This document shows positions 32,583-41,958 of a stretch of DNA of 64,000 nucleotides, one piece after another. The position numbers and the translations under genes are program-made. Source of the DNA: Rhizobacter koreensis. Its GTDB lineage: Bacteria; Pseudomonadota; Gammaproteobacteria; Burkholderiales; Burkholderiaceae_C. Position 1 is the first letter of the stretch; every line of letters starts with the position of its first letter. Below the pieces are notes generated by a model. That model ran no database searches. It was not told the DNA's origin and worked only from the letters and a program-made list of their open reading frames with translations. The DNA is taken from the NCBI RefSeq assembly GCF_013366375.1, contig NZ_JABWMJ010000011.1:123494-187493 (forward strand), written 5' to 3'.

Positions 32583-33583
32583 GCGTGATAGCCGTCGGCC
32601 TCGACCTTGCCGCGGAACACCCAGTACGCCCAGCCGGTGTACGCCAGGATCATCGGCATGATGATCGCGGTGCCCACCAGCATGAAGAGCTGGCTCGAGC
32701 GATCAGTCGCGGCATCCCAGATCGTCACCGCGCCGGGGATCACGTACGGATAGACGCTGATCCCCAGGCCCACGAAGCAGAGCAGGAACACGAAGAGGGT
32801 CAGCAGGAACGGCGCGAGCTCGCGCCCGGCATGCAGGCTGCGCGCGAACCAGAAGCTCGCGACGCCCACGAGGATCGGCACTGGCGCAACCCACAGGACG
32901 TTCGGAAAGCCCAGCCAGCGCTCGAAGTAGGCGCCCTCGAGGAACGGCGTCGCGAGGCTCACCACCCCGATCGCGAGCAGCGTTCCGGCGCCGAGCCACC
33001 ATGCCTGGCGCACCGCGCGACGCTGCATCTCGCCGGTCGTCTTGAGGATCAGCCAGGTCGCGCCGAGCAGCGCGTACGCGATGACGACGCTGACGCCGGT
33101 GACCACCGAGAACGGCGTGAGCCAGTCCCACCAGCCGCCGGCGTACTCGCGGTTGCTGACCGCGACGCCCTGCAGGATCGCGCCGAGGACGATGCCTTGC
33201 GAGAGCGCGGCAACGAAGGAGCCGCCGGTGAACGCGGCGTCCCAGTACTTGCGATGCGCGGGGTCGCGCCAGCGCGCCTCGAACGCGACGCCGCGGAACA
33301 CCAGCGCGAGCAGCATCGCGACGATCGGCGCATAGAGGGCGGACAGCAGCACGCCGTAGGCGAGCGGGAACGCCGCCAGCAGCCCGCCGCCGCCGAGCAC
33401 CAGCCAGGTCTCGTTGCCGTCCCACACCGGCGCGATGCTGTTCATCGCGGCATCGCGGTCGGGCCCGACCTCGAAGGTCGGAAAGAGGATGCCGATGCCG
33501 AGGTCGAAGCCGTCCATGACGACGTACACGAACACCGCGAACACGATGATCACGGCCCAGACGATGGTGAGTTCGGGCGACAT
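32579..33583 (-). CDS. cydB: Cytochrome bd-type quinol oxidase subunit II
   Basis: A 334-residue membrane protein with about eight to nine helices. Its family start is VVMDGFDLGIGILFP, and WDGNETWLVLGGGGLLAAFPLAY is the most conserved CydB segment. GISVYPYVIPGAVTIWDAA lies near the C-terminus. The length is that of the cyanide-insensitive (CioB) branch, shorter than E. coli CydB (379). The start at 33583 is 11 bases after the cydA stop, in the same operon. Confidence 0.95.
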   Translation of the reverse strand: MSPELTIVWAVIIVFAVFVYVVMDGFDLGIGILFPTFEVGPDRDAAMNSIAPVWDGNETWLVLGGGGLLAAFPLAYGVLLSALYAPIVAMLLALVFRGVAFEARWRDPAHRKYWDAAFTGGSFVAALSQGIVLGAILQGVAVSNREYAGGWWDWLTPFSVVTGVSVVIAYALLGATWLILKTTGEMQRRAVRQAWWLGAGTLLAIGVVSLATPFLEGAYFERWLGFPNVLWVAPVPILVGVASFWFARSLHAGRELAPFLLTLFVFLLCFVGLGISVYPYVIPGAVTIWDAATDRSSQLFMLVGTAIIMPMILAYTGWAYWVFRGKVEADGYHA

Positions 33584-33594
33584 GTCCGCGGCTC

Positions 33595-35013
33595 CTATTC
33601 GGCAGCGCCGGTGTTCGCGCCGGCAGTGAGCGCGGCCGCCGGCGTGATGCCCGCGGTGCGCACCGGCGTACGCGGCGGCGCCGGCTCGTGCGGCTCGGGC
33701 GGCTTGCTCATCAGCTTGAGGATGTAGAGCACGCCGGCGCCGAACACCAGGAAGTAGATGACGACGAACGCGATCAGCGACGCCGCGACCGCCGGCGCGG
33801 CGAGCGGCGATGCCGATTCCGCGGTGCGCATGAGGCCGTAGACGGTCCACGGCTGGCGCCCGACCTCGGTCGTGATCCAGCCGGCGAGCACCGCCACCAG
33901 CCCCGACGGACCCATCACGAGCGCGAAGCGATGCAGGCCCCGCCACTCGAAGAGCTTGCCGCGCCAGCGTGCGAGGAGGCTCAGCACGCCGAGCCCTGCC
34001 ATCAGGAAGCCGAGACCGACCATGACGCGGAACGACCAGAACACGATGCCCACCGGCGGCCGGTTCTCGGGCGGGATGGTGTCGAGGCCGGCGAGCGGCG
34101 CGTCGAGGTCGTGCTTGAGGATCAGCGACGACAGCTTCGGGATTTCGATTGCGTGGTCGACGCGCGACTCGGCGCTGTTCGGGATGCCGAACAGGATCAG
34201 CGGCGCACCCTCCGGGTGGCTATCGAAGTGGCCTTCCATCGCCATCACCTTGGCCGGCTGATGCTCGAGCGTGTTGAGCCCGTGCATGTCGCCGATGACG
34301 ATCTGCAGCGGCGCGACGATCGCCGCCATCCACATCGCCATCGAGAACATCGTGCGGGCCTGCGGCGTCTCATGGTTGCGCAGCAGGTGCCAGGCGCCCA
34401 CGCCGCCGACGATGAATGCGGTGGTCAGGTAAGCCGCCGACACCGTGTGCGCCAGGCGGTACGGAAAGCTCGGGTTGAAGATGATGTCGAGCCAGCTGCC
34501 GGCCGGAATGAACTGACCGACGGCGTTGGTGGCGAAGCCGGTCGGCGTCTGCATCCAGCTGTTGACCGAGAGGATCCAGAACGCCGAGACGAAGGTGCCG
34601 AACGCAACCATCAGCGTGGCGGTGAAGTGCAGGCCCTTGCCGACCCGGTTCATGCCGAACAGCATCACGCCCAGAAAGCCTGCCTCGAGGAAGAACGCGG
34701 TCAGCACCTCGTACGCCATCAGCGGCCCGATGATCGGCCCGGCGCGGTCGGAGAACACCGCCCAGTTGGTGCCGAACTGGTACGACATGACGATGCCCGA
34801 GACCACACCCATGGCGAAGATCAGCGCGAAGATCTTCACCCAGTACTTGAAGAGGTCCATGTAGACCCCCTTGCCGGTCCTGAGCCACAGCGCTTCGAGT
34901 ACCGCGAGGTAACTCGCGAGCCCGATCGTGATCGCCGGGAAGAGGAAGTGGAAGCTCACCGTGAAGGCGAACTGGATGCGCGCGAGGACGAGCGCGTCGG
35001 GAAGGTCAGGCAT
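33595..35013 (-). CDS. cydA: Cytochrome bd-type quinol oxidase subunit I, short Q-loop (CIO) type
   Basis: A 472-residue subunit with the heme ligand histidines in SFHFLFPAITIG (near residue 21) and LAHTVSAAYL, the Q-loop start EHQPAKVMAMEGHFD with the quinol-site Lys and Glu, and GRQPWTVYGLMRT. The Q-loop is short, as in cyanide-insensitive oxidases. It oxidises ubiquinol and reduces oxygen without pumping protons. The ATG at 35013 gives MPDLPDALVLARIQFAF, the usual start. The 237-base upstream gap shows no clear FNR-type site. Confidence 0.96.
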   Translation of the reverse strand: MPDLPDALVLARIQFAFTVSFHFLFPAITIGLASYLAVLEALWLRTGKGVYMDLFKYWVKIFALIFAMGVVSGIVMSYQFGTNWAVFSDRAGPIIGPLMAYEVLTAFFLEAGFLGVMLFGMNRVGKGLHFTATLMVAFGTFVSAFWILSVNSWMQTPTGFATNAVGQFIPAGSWLDIIFNPSFPYRLAHTVSAAYLTTAFIVGGVGAWHLLRNHETPQARTMFSMAMWMAAIVAPLQIVIGDMHGLNTLEHQPAKVMAMEGHFDSHPEGAPLILFGIPNSAESRVDHAIEIPKLSSLILKHDLDAPLAGLDTIPPENRPPVGIVFWSFRVMVGLGFLMAGLGVLSLLARWRGKLFEWRGLHRFALVMGPSGLVAVLAGWITTEVGRQPWTVYGLMRTAESASPLAAPAVAASLIAFVVIYFLVFGAGVLYILKLMSKPPEPHEPAPPRTPVRTAGITPAAALTAGANTGAAE

Positions 35014-35250
35014 CGTGCTTCCAGGTCCCTGCGGCCGAGCCGCGGCCCGCAGCTGCGAAGGCAGCTCCTGGGGCACCCGCAAGTGTGACCGGTCCGGGTT
35101 AACCCTGCACTCCTGTTGGCTGCGGACGCGCGGCACGACCATTGCCATGTGGGAGCGCACGAGGCGCGGCTGCGCGACGTGCCTGAACACCGATGCAGGC
35201 CTTGCTTGCCATCGACATCGACCCTCAAGCTGACCACGCCCGCTTCTTCC

Positions 35251-36381
35251 ATGGCCGCAGCATCGAACGAGCATTCGGCCGAAGCGCGCGCAAGCTTCGC
35301 CCCCGTCGAGCCGATGCTCGCGAAGGTCGCCGACGAACTGCCCGCCGACGGCAACGTGCTGTTCGAGCCGAAGTGGGACGGTTTTCGCGCGATCGTGTTC
35401 CGGCCGGCGGACGGCGAGGTCTCGATCCAGAGCCGCGACCTGCGTCCGTTCGACCGCTACTTTCCGGAGCTGCGCGCGGCGCTCGCGAACGCCCTGCCGG
35501 CGGGCTGCGTGGTCGACGGCGAGATCGTCATCGTGACGTCGCACGGGCTCGACTTCGACGCCCTGCAGCAGCGCCTGCATCCGGCAGCGTCGCGCGTCGC
35601 CAAGCTCGCGGTCGCGACGCCGGCGTCGTTCGTCGTCTTCGACCTGCTTGTCGAGGGCGGCGCCTCCCTTTTCGAACGCACCCAGGCGGAGCGCCGGGCA
35701 CGCCTCGAGCAGCTGCTCGAGAGCGCCGCGCCGCCGCTCTACCTGACGCCGGCCACGCGCGACCGCGCGGTCGCCGAGCGCTGGCTGCGCGACTTTGAAG
35801 GAGCCGGGCTCGACGGCGTGATCGCCAAGCCGCTCGATGCACCGTACCAGCCCGGCAAGCGCGCGATGCTGAAGATCAAGCACCAGCGCAGCGCCGACTG
35901 CGTGGTCGCGGGCCTGCGCTGGCACAAGAGCATGGCCGAGAGCGGCATCGAGACCGTCGGCTCGCTGCTGCTCGGGCTCTACGACGACGGCGGCCGGCTG
36001 CACCACGTCGGCGTGACCTCGTCGTTCACGATGGACGTGCGGCGCAGCCTCGCGGTCGAGCTCGCGCCGCTGCGCGACGACGCGCTCGAAGGTCATCCGT
36101 GGCGCGACTGGGCCGGCGCCGCGGGCGCCGAGGCCGATGGGCAACGCATGCCCGGCGCGACCAGCCGCTGGAGCGCCGGCAAGGACCTGGCGTGGGTGGC
36201 GTTGCGCCCGGAGCGCGTCTGCGAGGTGAAGTACGACCACCTGCAAGGAGACCGCTTCCGCCACGCGACGACGTTCCTGCGCTGGCGCCCCGACAAGCCG
36301 CCGGCGGCGTGCCGCTACGACCAGCTCGAGGTGGTTGCGCCGTACGAGCTGCGAGCGATCTTCGGCAGCGCCGCCGGCTGA
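35251..36381 (+). CDS. ATP-dependent DNA ligase (LigC/LigD ligase-domain type)
   Basis: A 376-residue stand-alone ATP-dependent ligase. The adenylation domain has the nucleotidyl lysine K41 in EPKWDGFRA, then VVDGEIVI, VVFDLLVEGG, GLDGVIAKPLD and AMLKIKHQRSADCVVAG (motifs III to V). A C-terminal OB domain ends with WVALRPERVCEVKYDH. It seals nicks via an enzyme-AMP. Such ligases usually act with Ku and a LigD-type polymerase in end joining; none is encoded nearby. The ATG at 35251 was chosen because the sequence becomes family-like just after it. Confidence 0.9.
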   Translation: MAAASNEHSAEARASFAPVEPMLAKVADELPADGNVLFEPKWDGFRAIVFRPADGEVSIQSRDLRPFDRYFPELRAALANALPAGCVVDGEIVIVTSHGLDFDALQQRLHPAASRVAKLAVATPASFVVFDLLVEGGASLFERTQAERRARLEQLLESAAPPLYLTPATRDRAVAERWLRDFEGAGLDGVIAKPLDAPYQPGKRAMLKIKHQRSADCVVAGLRWHKSMAESGIETVGSLLLGLYDDGGRLHHVGVTSSFTMDVRRSLAVELAPLRDDALEGHPWRDWAGAAGAEADGQRMPGATSRWSAGKDLAWVALRPERVCEVKYDHLQGDRFRHATTFLRWRPDKPPAACRYDQLEVVAPYELRAIFGSAAG

Positions 36382-36469
36382 GGCCGGGGCGGCGGCGCGC
36401 CGCCGTCGATCCGCGTTTTCCCCGTGCCGCCAGGCGGCGCGGTCATCGCGGATCGCCGGACGCCGACCC

Positions 36470-36475
36470 TAGAAT
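36470..36475 (+). promoter_or_regulatory. Candidate -10 box for the fatty acid degradation operon
   Basis: TAGAAT lies 71 bases before the ATG of the first operon gene in the 165-base gap after the DNA ligase. A matching -35 is not evident, so confidence is low. The sequence following, ATCGAACGAACG, is a short direct repeat. Confidence 0.3.
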
Positions 36476-36546
36476 CGAACGAACGTGCTATTTCGCGCGG
36501 CGCGACCGTCCGCCGCCGTCGAGTCACTCCAGCGAGGTCCCTTGTC

Positions 36547-38640
36547 ATGAGCGCCAGCTACGAAACCCGCGGCCACGTCGCCGTCATCACGCTGAACAAC
36601 CCGCCGGTCAACGGCCTCGGCTACGCGACGCGCAGCGAGATCTACGCCGGCCTGCAGCGTGCCGAAGCCGACGCCGCCATCAACGCGATCGTGATCACGG
36701 GCGCCGGCAAGGCGTTCTCGGGCGGCGCCGATATCCGCGAGTTCGGCTCGCCGAAGGCGATCGCCGAGCCCAATCTGCTGAGCCTGATCGCCGCGCTCGA
36801 GTCGTGCTCGAAGCCGGTCGTGGCGGCGATCCACTCGGTCTGCATGGGCGGCGGCCTCGAGCTCGCGCTCGGCTGCCACTACCGCGTCGCCGCGCCCGGC
36901 ACGCAGGTGGCGCTGCCCGAAGTGAAGATCGGCCTCATCCCCGGCGCCGGCGGCACCCAGCGCCTGCCGCGCGTGCTCGGCGTCGAGACCGCGCTCAACA
37001 TGATCGTCAGCGGCGAGCCGGTCAAGAGCGAGATGCTCGCGAAGTTGCCGGGCCAGAAGCTGATCGACCGCATCGTCGACGGCGACCTGCTCGACGGCGC
37101 GGTCGCGTTCGCGGGCGAGGTGGCGGGTGCGCGCCCGCTGCCGATCGTGCGCGAGCTGAAGGTGTCGCACCCCAACGCCGACGCGTTCTTCCAGTTCGCG
37201 CGCAACACGGTCGGCGCGATGGCCAAGAACTTTCCGGCGCCGCTCAAGTGCATCGAGGCCGTCGCGGCATCGCTGCGCATGAAGTTCGACGACGCGATGC
37301 GGCTCGAGCGCGAGATCTTCATGAGCCTCATGCTGACGCCGGAAAGCCGGGCGCTGCGTCACGCCTTCATGGCCGAGCGCGCAACCAGCAAGATCCCCGA
37401 CGTGCCGCCTGATACGCCGACCCGCGAGGTCCGCAAGGTCGCGATCATCGGCGCCGGCACGATGGGCGGCGGCATCGCCATGAATTTCCTGAACGCCGGC
37501 ATCCCGGTGGTCATGCTCGAGATGAAGCAGGAGGCGCTCGACAAGGGCGTCGGCGTGATGCGCAGGAATTACGAGGCGCAGGTCAAGAAGGGCAAGCTCA
37601 AGCAGGACAAGCTCGACGAGCGGATGGCGCTGCTCTCCACGACGCTGAGCTACGACGACCTCAAGGACGCCGACCTCGTGATCGAGGCGGTGTTCGAGGA
37701 CATGGGCGTCAAGGAGCAAGTCTTCAAGACACTCGACGAGGTGATGAAGCCCGGCGCCATCCTCGCCAGCAACACGTCCACGCTCGACCTCAACAAGATC
37801 GCGTCGTTCACGAAGCGGCCGGAAGACGTGATCGGCATGCACTTCTTCAGCCCGGCCAACGTGATGAAGCTGCTCGAAGTCGTGCGCGGCGACAAGACCG
37901 GCAAGGACGTGCTCGCGACCGTGATGCAGCTCGCCAAGAAGATCAGGAAGACGGCCGTCGTCTCGGGCGTCTGCGACGGCTTCATCGGCAACCGCATGAT
38001 CGAGCAGTACTCGCGCCAGGCCGGCTTCCTGCTCGAGGAGGGCGCGACCCCCGAGCAGGTCGACAAGGCGATGGAACGCTTCGGCATGGCGATGGGACCG
38101 TTCCGCATGGGCGACCTCGCCGGCAACGACGTCGGCTGGTACATCCGCAAGCGCCGCTACGTCGAAAAGCCCAACCTGCGCTACAGCAAGACGGCCGACC
38201 TGTTGTGCGAGATGGGCCGCTTCGGCCAGAAGACCGGGGCCGGCTGGTACGACTACGTGCCGGGCAAGCGCGACGCGATCCCGAGCCCGGTGGTCGTCGA
38301 CATGATCGCGAAGCACCGCGCCGAGCTCGGCGTCACGCCGCGCAAGATCTCCGACGACGAGATCGTGCACCGGCTGGTCTGGGCGCTCGTCAACGAGGGC
38401 GCCAAGATCGTCGAGGAGGGCATCGCGCTGCGGGCCTCCGACATCGACGTCGTCTACCTCACCGGCTACGGCTTCCCGCTGCACCGCGGCGGCCCGATGA
38501 ACTACGCCGATACGGTGGGCCTCTTCAACGTGGTCGCGGCGATGAAGCGTTTCGCCGCCAACCCGCACGACGATGCCGAGTTCTGGCAGCCGGCGCCGCT
38601 GCTTGCGTGCCTGGCCGCCGAAGGCAAGACGTTCAGCTGA
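36547..38640 (+). CDS. Bifunctional enoyl-CoA hydratase / 3-hydroxyacyl-CoA dehydrogenase (FadB/FadJ-like)
   Basis: A 697-residue fusion. The N-terminal crotonase domain (about 1-190) has an oxyanion-hole region and both catalytic glutamates, E105 in GGGLELALGC and E125 in LPEVKIGLIPGAGG. The C-terminal part begins with the NAD motif VAIIGAGTMGGGIAM (about 298-312) and contains HFFSPANVMKLLEVV with the catalytic histidine, then GFIGNRM. It hydrates enoyl-CoA and oxidises the 3-hydroxyacyl-CoA. The ATG at 36547 gives the family start. It heads the long degradation operon; the thiolase partner is at 40776. Confidence 0.95.
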   Translation: MSASYETRGHVAVITLNNPPVNGLGYATRSEIYAGLQRAEADAAINAIVITGAGKAFSGGADIREFGSPKAIAEPNLLSLIAALESCSKPVVAAIHSVCMGGGLELALGCHYRVAAPGTQVALPEVKIGLIPGAGGTQRLPRVLGVETALNMIVSGEPVKSEMLAKLPGQKLIDRIVDGDLLDGAVAFAGEVAGARPLPIVRELKVSHPNADAFFQFARNTVGAMAKNFPAPLKCIEAVAASLRMKFDDAMRLEREIFMSLMLTPESRALRHAFMAERATSKIPDVPPDTPTREVRKVAIIGAGTMGGGIAMNFLNAGIPVVMLEMKQEALDKGVGVMRRNYEAQVKKGKLKQDKLDERMALLSTTLSYDDLKDADLVIEAVFEDMGVKEQVFKTLDEVMKPGAILASNTSTLDLNKIASFTKRPEDVIGMHFFSPANVMKLLEVVRGDKTGKDVLATVMQLAKKIRKTAVVSGVCDGFIGNRMIEQYSRQAGFLLEEGATPEQVDKAMERFGMAMGPFRMGDLAGNDVGWYIRKRRYVEKPNLRYSKTADLLCEMGRFGQKTGAGWYDYVPGKRDAIPSPVVVDMIAKHRAELGVTPRKISDDEIVHRLVWALVNEGAKIVEEGIALRASDIDVVYLTGYGFPLHRGGPMNYADTVGLFNVVAAMKRFAANPHDDAEFWQPAPLLACLAAEGKTFS

Positions 38641-38657
38641 TCCGGCGCGGCACGGCG

Positions 38658-40160
38658 GTGCGCAAGTTCTTCTGGTGGCTCGGCGCCGCGCTGCTGGCGC
38701 TGCTGCTCGCGGTCGGCGTGCGCACGCTGACCATGAGCTCGCGTCAGCTCACCGTCCCGCCGGTCGCGCCGCTGGCCGTGGACGGCGCTGCGGCGGCGGC
38801 ACGGCTCGCCGGTGCGGTTCGCCTGCAGACCATCTCGTCGCCGACCGACCCGACACTCAACGCCGCGGCGTTCGACGCGCTGCACCGGCACCTCGAGACG
38901 AGCTTTCCCAACGCGCACGCGGTGCTGCAGCGCGAAGCCGTCGGGCATGCGCTCGTCTACACCTGGCCGGGCAGCGTCGCCGGCGCGAAACCGATCGCGC
39001 TGATGGCGCACCAGGACGTGGTGCCGATCGCGCCGGGCACCGAGCGCGACTGGAAGGAGCCGCCGTTCGCGGGTGTCGTGAAGGACGGCTTCATCTGGGG
39101 CCGCGGCGCCTGGGACGACAAGGGCAACCTGATGGCCATCATGGAAGCCGTCGATGCGCTCGCGCGCGCGGGCTTCAAGCCGCCGCAGACCATCTACCTG
39201 GTGTTCGGTGCCGACGAGGAGGTCGGCGGCGCACGTGGCGCCCGCGCGATCGCGCAGATGTTCAAGCAGCGTGGGGTGCGCTTCCAGCTCGTGCTCGACG
39301 AGGGGCTGCTGATCACGCAGGGCGTGTTGCCGGGTCTCAAGGGGCCGGCGGCGATCGTCGGCGTGGCTGAGAAGGGCATGCTCACGCTGCAACTAACCGC
39401 GACGACCGCGCCAGGTCATTCGTCGATGCCGCCGCCCGGCGCCGGTCAGTCGGCGATCGGCATGCTCGCCGCCGCGCTGACGCGCATCGAAAACCAGCCG
39501 ATGCCGCTCGCGATCCGCGGCCTCTCGCGCGAGACGTTCGAGACCCTCGCGCCCGAGATGGGCGGCCTGTCGCGCGTGTTCCTGTCGAACCTGTGGCTGT
39601 TCCGCCCGCTGGTCGAGATGCAGCTCGCCAAGGCCGCGAGCACCAATGCGAGCCTGCGCACGACGACGGCGCTGACCGTGTTCAATGCCGGCAACGTCGA
39701 GAACGTGCTGCCCGGCAAGGCCACGGCGCTGGTCAACTTCCGCGTCCTGCCGGGTGACCGCATCGACGACATCGTCGCGCACGTCACGCGTGCGATCGAC
39801 AACCCGGCGATCCGCGTCGAGCGCTACAACGTCGCCGCCGAGGCGTCGAAGGTCTCGCCCACCGACGGACCGGCCTGGCGGCTCGTCAACACGACGCTGC
39901 GCCAGCTGCACCCCGACGTCGTGGTCGCGCCCGCCCTGATGGTCGCGGCGACCGATTCGCGCTGGTTCGACGACATCGCCGACGCGGTGTTCCGCTTCTC
40001 GCCGGTGCGTGCGACGCCCGAGGACCTCAAGCGCTTCCACGGCACCGACGAGCGCATCTCGGTGGCCAACTACGTCGAGCTGATCCAGTTCTTCCATCAG
40101 CTGATCACCAATACGCGAGACGGCGCCGCCCGCACGGCGCAACCCGGAGACACGCCATGA
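38658..40160 (+). CDS. M20 family metallopeptidase with N-terminal membrane anchor
   Basis: A 500-residue protein starting at GTG 38658 (VRKFFWWLGAALLALLLAVG), which gives a membrane anchor or uncleaved signal. The M20 domain carries the metal motifs MAHQDVVPIAPG, GRGAWDDKGNL and FGADEEVGG with the catalytic glutamate, and a dimerisation domain around ATTAPGHSSMPPPG. Such enzymes cleave amide bonds of dipeptides or N-acyl amino acids. Its place in a fatty acid operon suggests release of fatty acids from N-acyl amides; that is inference. The stop overlaps the next ATG as ATGA. Confidence 0.85.
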   Translation: MRKFFWWLGAALLALLLAVGVRTLTMSSRQLTVPPVAPLAVDGAAAAARLAGAVRLQTISSPTDPTLNAAAFDALHRHLETSFPNAHAVLQREAVGHALVYTWPGSVAGAKPIALMAHQDVVPIAPGTERDWKEPPFAGVVKDGFIWGRGAWDDKGNLMAIMEAVDALARAGFKPPQTIYLVFGADEEVGGARGARAIAQMFKQRGVRFQLVLDEGLLITQGVLPGLKGPAAIVGVAEKGMLTLQLTATTAPGHSSMPPPGAGQSAIGMLAAALTRIENQPMPLAIRGLSRETFETLAPEMGGLSRVFLSNLWLFRPLVEMQLAKAASTNASLRTTTALTVFNAGNVENVLPGKATALVNFRVLPGDRIDDIVAHVTRAIDNPAIRVERYNVAAEASKVSPTDGPAWRLVNTTLRQLHPDVVVAPALMVAATDSRWFDDIADAVFRFSPVRATPEDLKRFHGTDERISVANYVELIQFFHQLITNTRDGAARTAQPGDTP

Positions 40161-40759
40161 ACGATCGCGCAAGCTTCACCCGCATGGAGGCGAGCACCGC
40201 TGCCGACTGGCAGAAGATCGGCGCCGAGTTCATGCCGTTCGCGCGCCAGCTGCCCGACCGCCTGATGGCGCACCTCAAGGTGCTCGAGGGCGACTACGGC
40301 GGCTTCCCGATCGACCGCTACACGCATTCGCTGCAGACCGCCACGCGTGCCCTGAAGGACGGCCGCGACGAGGAGTACGTGGTGACCGCGCTGTTCCACG
40401 ACATCGGCGACACGCTCGGGACCTTCAACCACTTCGACATCGCCGCGGCGATCCTCAAGCCGTTCGTGAGCGACGCGAACCTCTGGATGGTGCAGAACCA
40501 CGGCATCTTCCAGGGCTACTACTTCTTTCATCACATCGGCCTAGACCGCAACCTGCGCGACCGCTTCCAGGGCCACGAGCACTACGAGCGCACGGCCGAG
40601 TTCTGCGAGCTCTACGACAACCCGGCATTCGACGCGAACGCCGAGACCTTGCCGATGAGCGAGTTCGAGCCGATGGTGCGGCGCGTCTTCGCGCAACCCG
40701 AGAACAGCATCTACAAGGCCTCGACGGCAATGCCTGCCACCGAGGCGACCGCATCCTGA
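40157..40759 (+). CDS. HD-domain protein, possibly an HD-type diiron oxygenase
   Basis: A 200-residue HD-superfamily protein with an upstream histidine in RYTHSLQTA, the HD pair in ALFHDIGDTLG, then NHFDIAAAILKPF, NHGIFQGYYFFHHIG and EHYERTAEFCELYDNPAFD. The rich set of spaced His/Asp residues and the size recall the small HD oxygenases (PhnZ, TmpB) and inositol oxygenase-like proteins more than nucleotide hydrolases. Family members bind two metals and either hydrolyse phosphoesters or oxidise C-H bonds. Being embedded in a beta-oxidation operon (ATGA overlap upstream, thiolase 16 bases downstream) makes an oxidative role plausible but unproven. Confidence 0.75.
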   Translation: MNDRASFTRMEASTAADWQKIGAEFMPFARQLPDRLMAHLKVLEGDYGGFPIDRYTHSLQTATRALKDGRDEEYVVTALFHDIGDTLGTFNHFDIAAAILKPFVSDANLWMVQNHGIFQGYYFFHHIGLDRNLRDRFQGHEHYERTAEFCELYDNPAFDANAETLPMSEFEPMVRRVFAQPENSIYKASTAMPATEATAS

Positions 40760-40775
40760 TCGACCGGAGACCCCC

Positions 40776-41951
40776 ATGACTGCTGCCGTGATCGTTTCGA
40801 CCGCCCGCACGCCGCTCGCCAAGAGCTGGAAGGGCGCCTTCAACATGACCCACGGCGCGACGCTCGGCGGCCACGCCGTCAAGGCCGCGGTCGAGCGCGC
40901 CGGGATCGACGGCGCCGAAGTCGACGACGTGATCATGGGCTGCGCGACGCCCGAGGGCGCGACCGGCAGCAACATCGCGCGCCAAATCGCGCTGCGCGCC
41001 GGCCTTCCGATCACCACCAGCGGCGTCACCGTGAACCGCTTCTGCTCGAGCGGCCTGCAGACCATCGCGATGGCGGCGCAGCGGATCATCGCCGGCGAGT
41101 CCGACGTCATCGTCGCCGGGGGCGTCGAGAGCATCTCGTGCGTGCAGAACGAGGCCAACAAGCACATGCTCGCCGACCCGTGGCTCCTCGAGCACAAGCC
41201 GACGATCTACTGGAACATGCTGCAGACCGCCGAGCAGGTCGCCAAGCGCTACAAGATCGGCCGCGATCGGATGGACCAATACGGCGCCGCCAGCCAGCAG
41301 AAGGCGGCCGCCGCGCGCGATGCCGGACGCTTCGACGCCGAGATCGTGCCGATCACCGTGACCGCCGGCGTCGCCGACGCCGTGATGGGCCTGCGCTCGA
41401 AGGAAGTGACGGTGAGCGCCGACGAAGGCATCCGCCCCGGCACCACCTACGAGAGCATCAAGGACATCCGGCCGGCCATCCCGGGTGGCGTGATCTCGGC
41501 CGGCAACGCCAGCCAGTTCAGCGATGGCGCCGGCGCCTGCGTGGTGATGAGCGAGACGCTCGCCGAGCAGCGCGGCCTGAAGCCGCTCGGCCGCTTCCTC
41601 GGCTTCGCGGTCGCCGGCTGCGAGCCCGACGAGATGGGCATCGGCCCGGTGTTCGCGGTGCCCAAGGTGCTCAAGCGCCTGGGCCTCACGATGGACGACA
41701 TCGATCTCTGGGAGCTCAACGAGGCGTTCGCGGTGCAGGTGCTGTACTGCGCCGACACGCTCGGCATTCCGATGGACCGCCTCAACGTCAACGGCGGCGC
41801 CATCGCGGTCGGTCACCCCTACGGCGTGAGCGGCCAGCGCCTGACCGGCCACGCGCTGATCGAGGGCAAGCGACGTGGCGCGAGGCGCGTGGTCGTCACG
41901 ATGTGCATCGGCGGCGGCATGGGCGCGGCCGGCGTGTTCGAGGTGCTCTGA
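40776..41951 (+). CDS. Acetyl-CoA acyltransferase (thiolase)
   Basis: A 391-residue thiolase of normal length. It has the nucleophilic cysteine in VNRFCSSGLQTIAMAAQ (near residue 90), the ELNEAFAVQ motif, the catalytic histidine in GHPYGVSGQRL and the second cysteine in TMCIGGGMGAAG. It cleaves 3-ketoacyl-CoA with CoA, the last step of beta-oxidation, completing the reactions of the fused hydratase/dehydrogenase. GHPYG instead of the common GHPLG is a mild variation. Confidence 0.96.
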   Translation: MTAAVIVSTARTPLAKSWKGAFNMTHGATLGGHAVKAAVERAGIDGAEVDDVIMGCATPEGATGSNIARQIALRAGLPITTSGVTVNRFCSSGLQTIAMAAQRIIAGESDVIVAGGVESISCVQNEANKHMLADPWLLEHKPTIYWNMLQTAEQVAKRYKIGRDRMDQYGAASQQKAAAARDAGRFDAEIVPITVTAGVADAVMGLRSKEVTVSADEGIRPGTTYESIKDIRPAIPGGVISAGNASQFSDGAGACVVMSETLAEQRGLKPLGRFLGFAVAGCEPDEMGIGPVFAVPKVLKRLGLTMDDIDLWELNEAFAVQVLYCADTLGIPMDRLNVNGGAIAVGHPYGVSGQRLTGHALIEGKRRGARRVVVTMCIGGGMGAAGVFEVL

Positions 41952-41958
41952 GCGCGCG

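Noticed and set aside
35014..35250. FNR/ANR-type site expected before a cytochrome bd operon
   Set aside because: No TTGAT-N4-ATCAA-like sequence was found; only partial, unconvincing matches.
36469..38568. 699-residue minus-strand open frame over the hydratase/dehydrogenase gene
   Set aside because: A high-GC antisense shadow dominated by His, Asp, Arg and Val; the plus-strand protein has all catalytic motifs.
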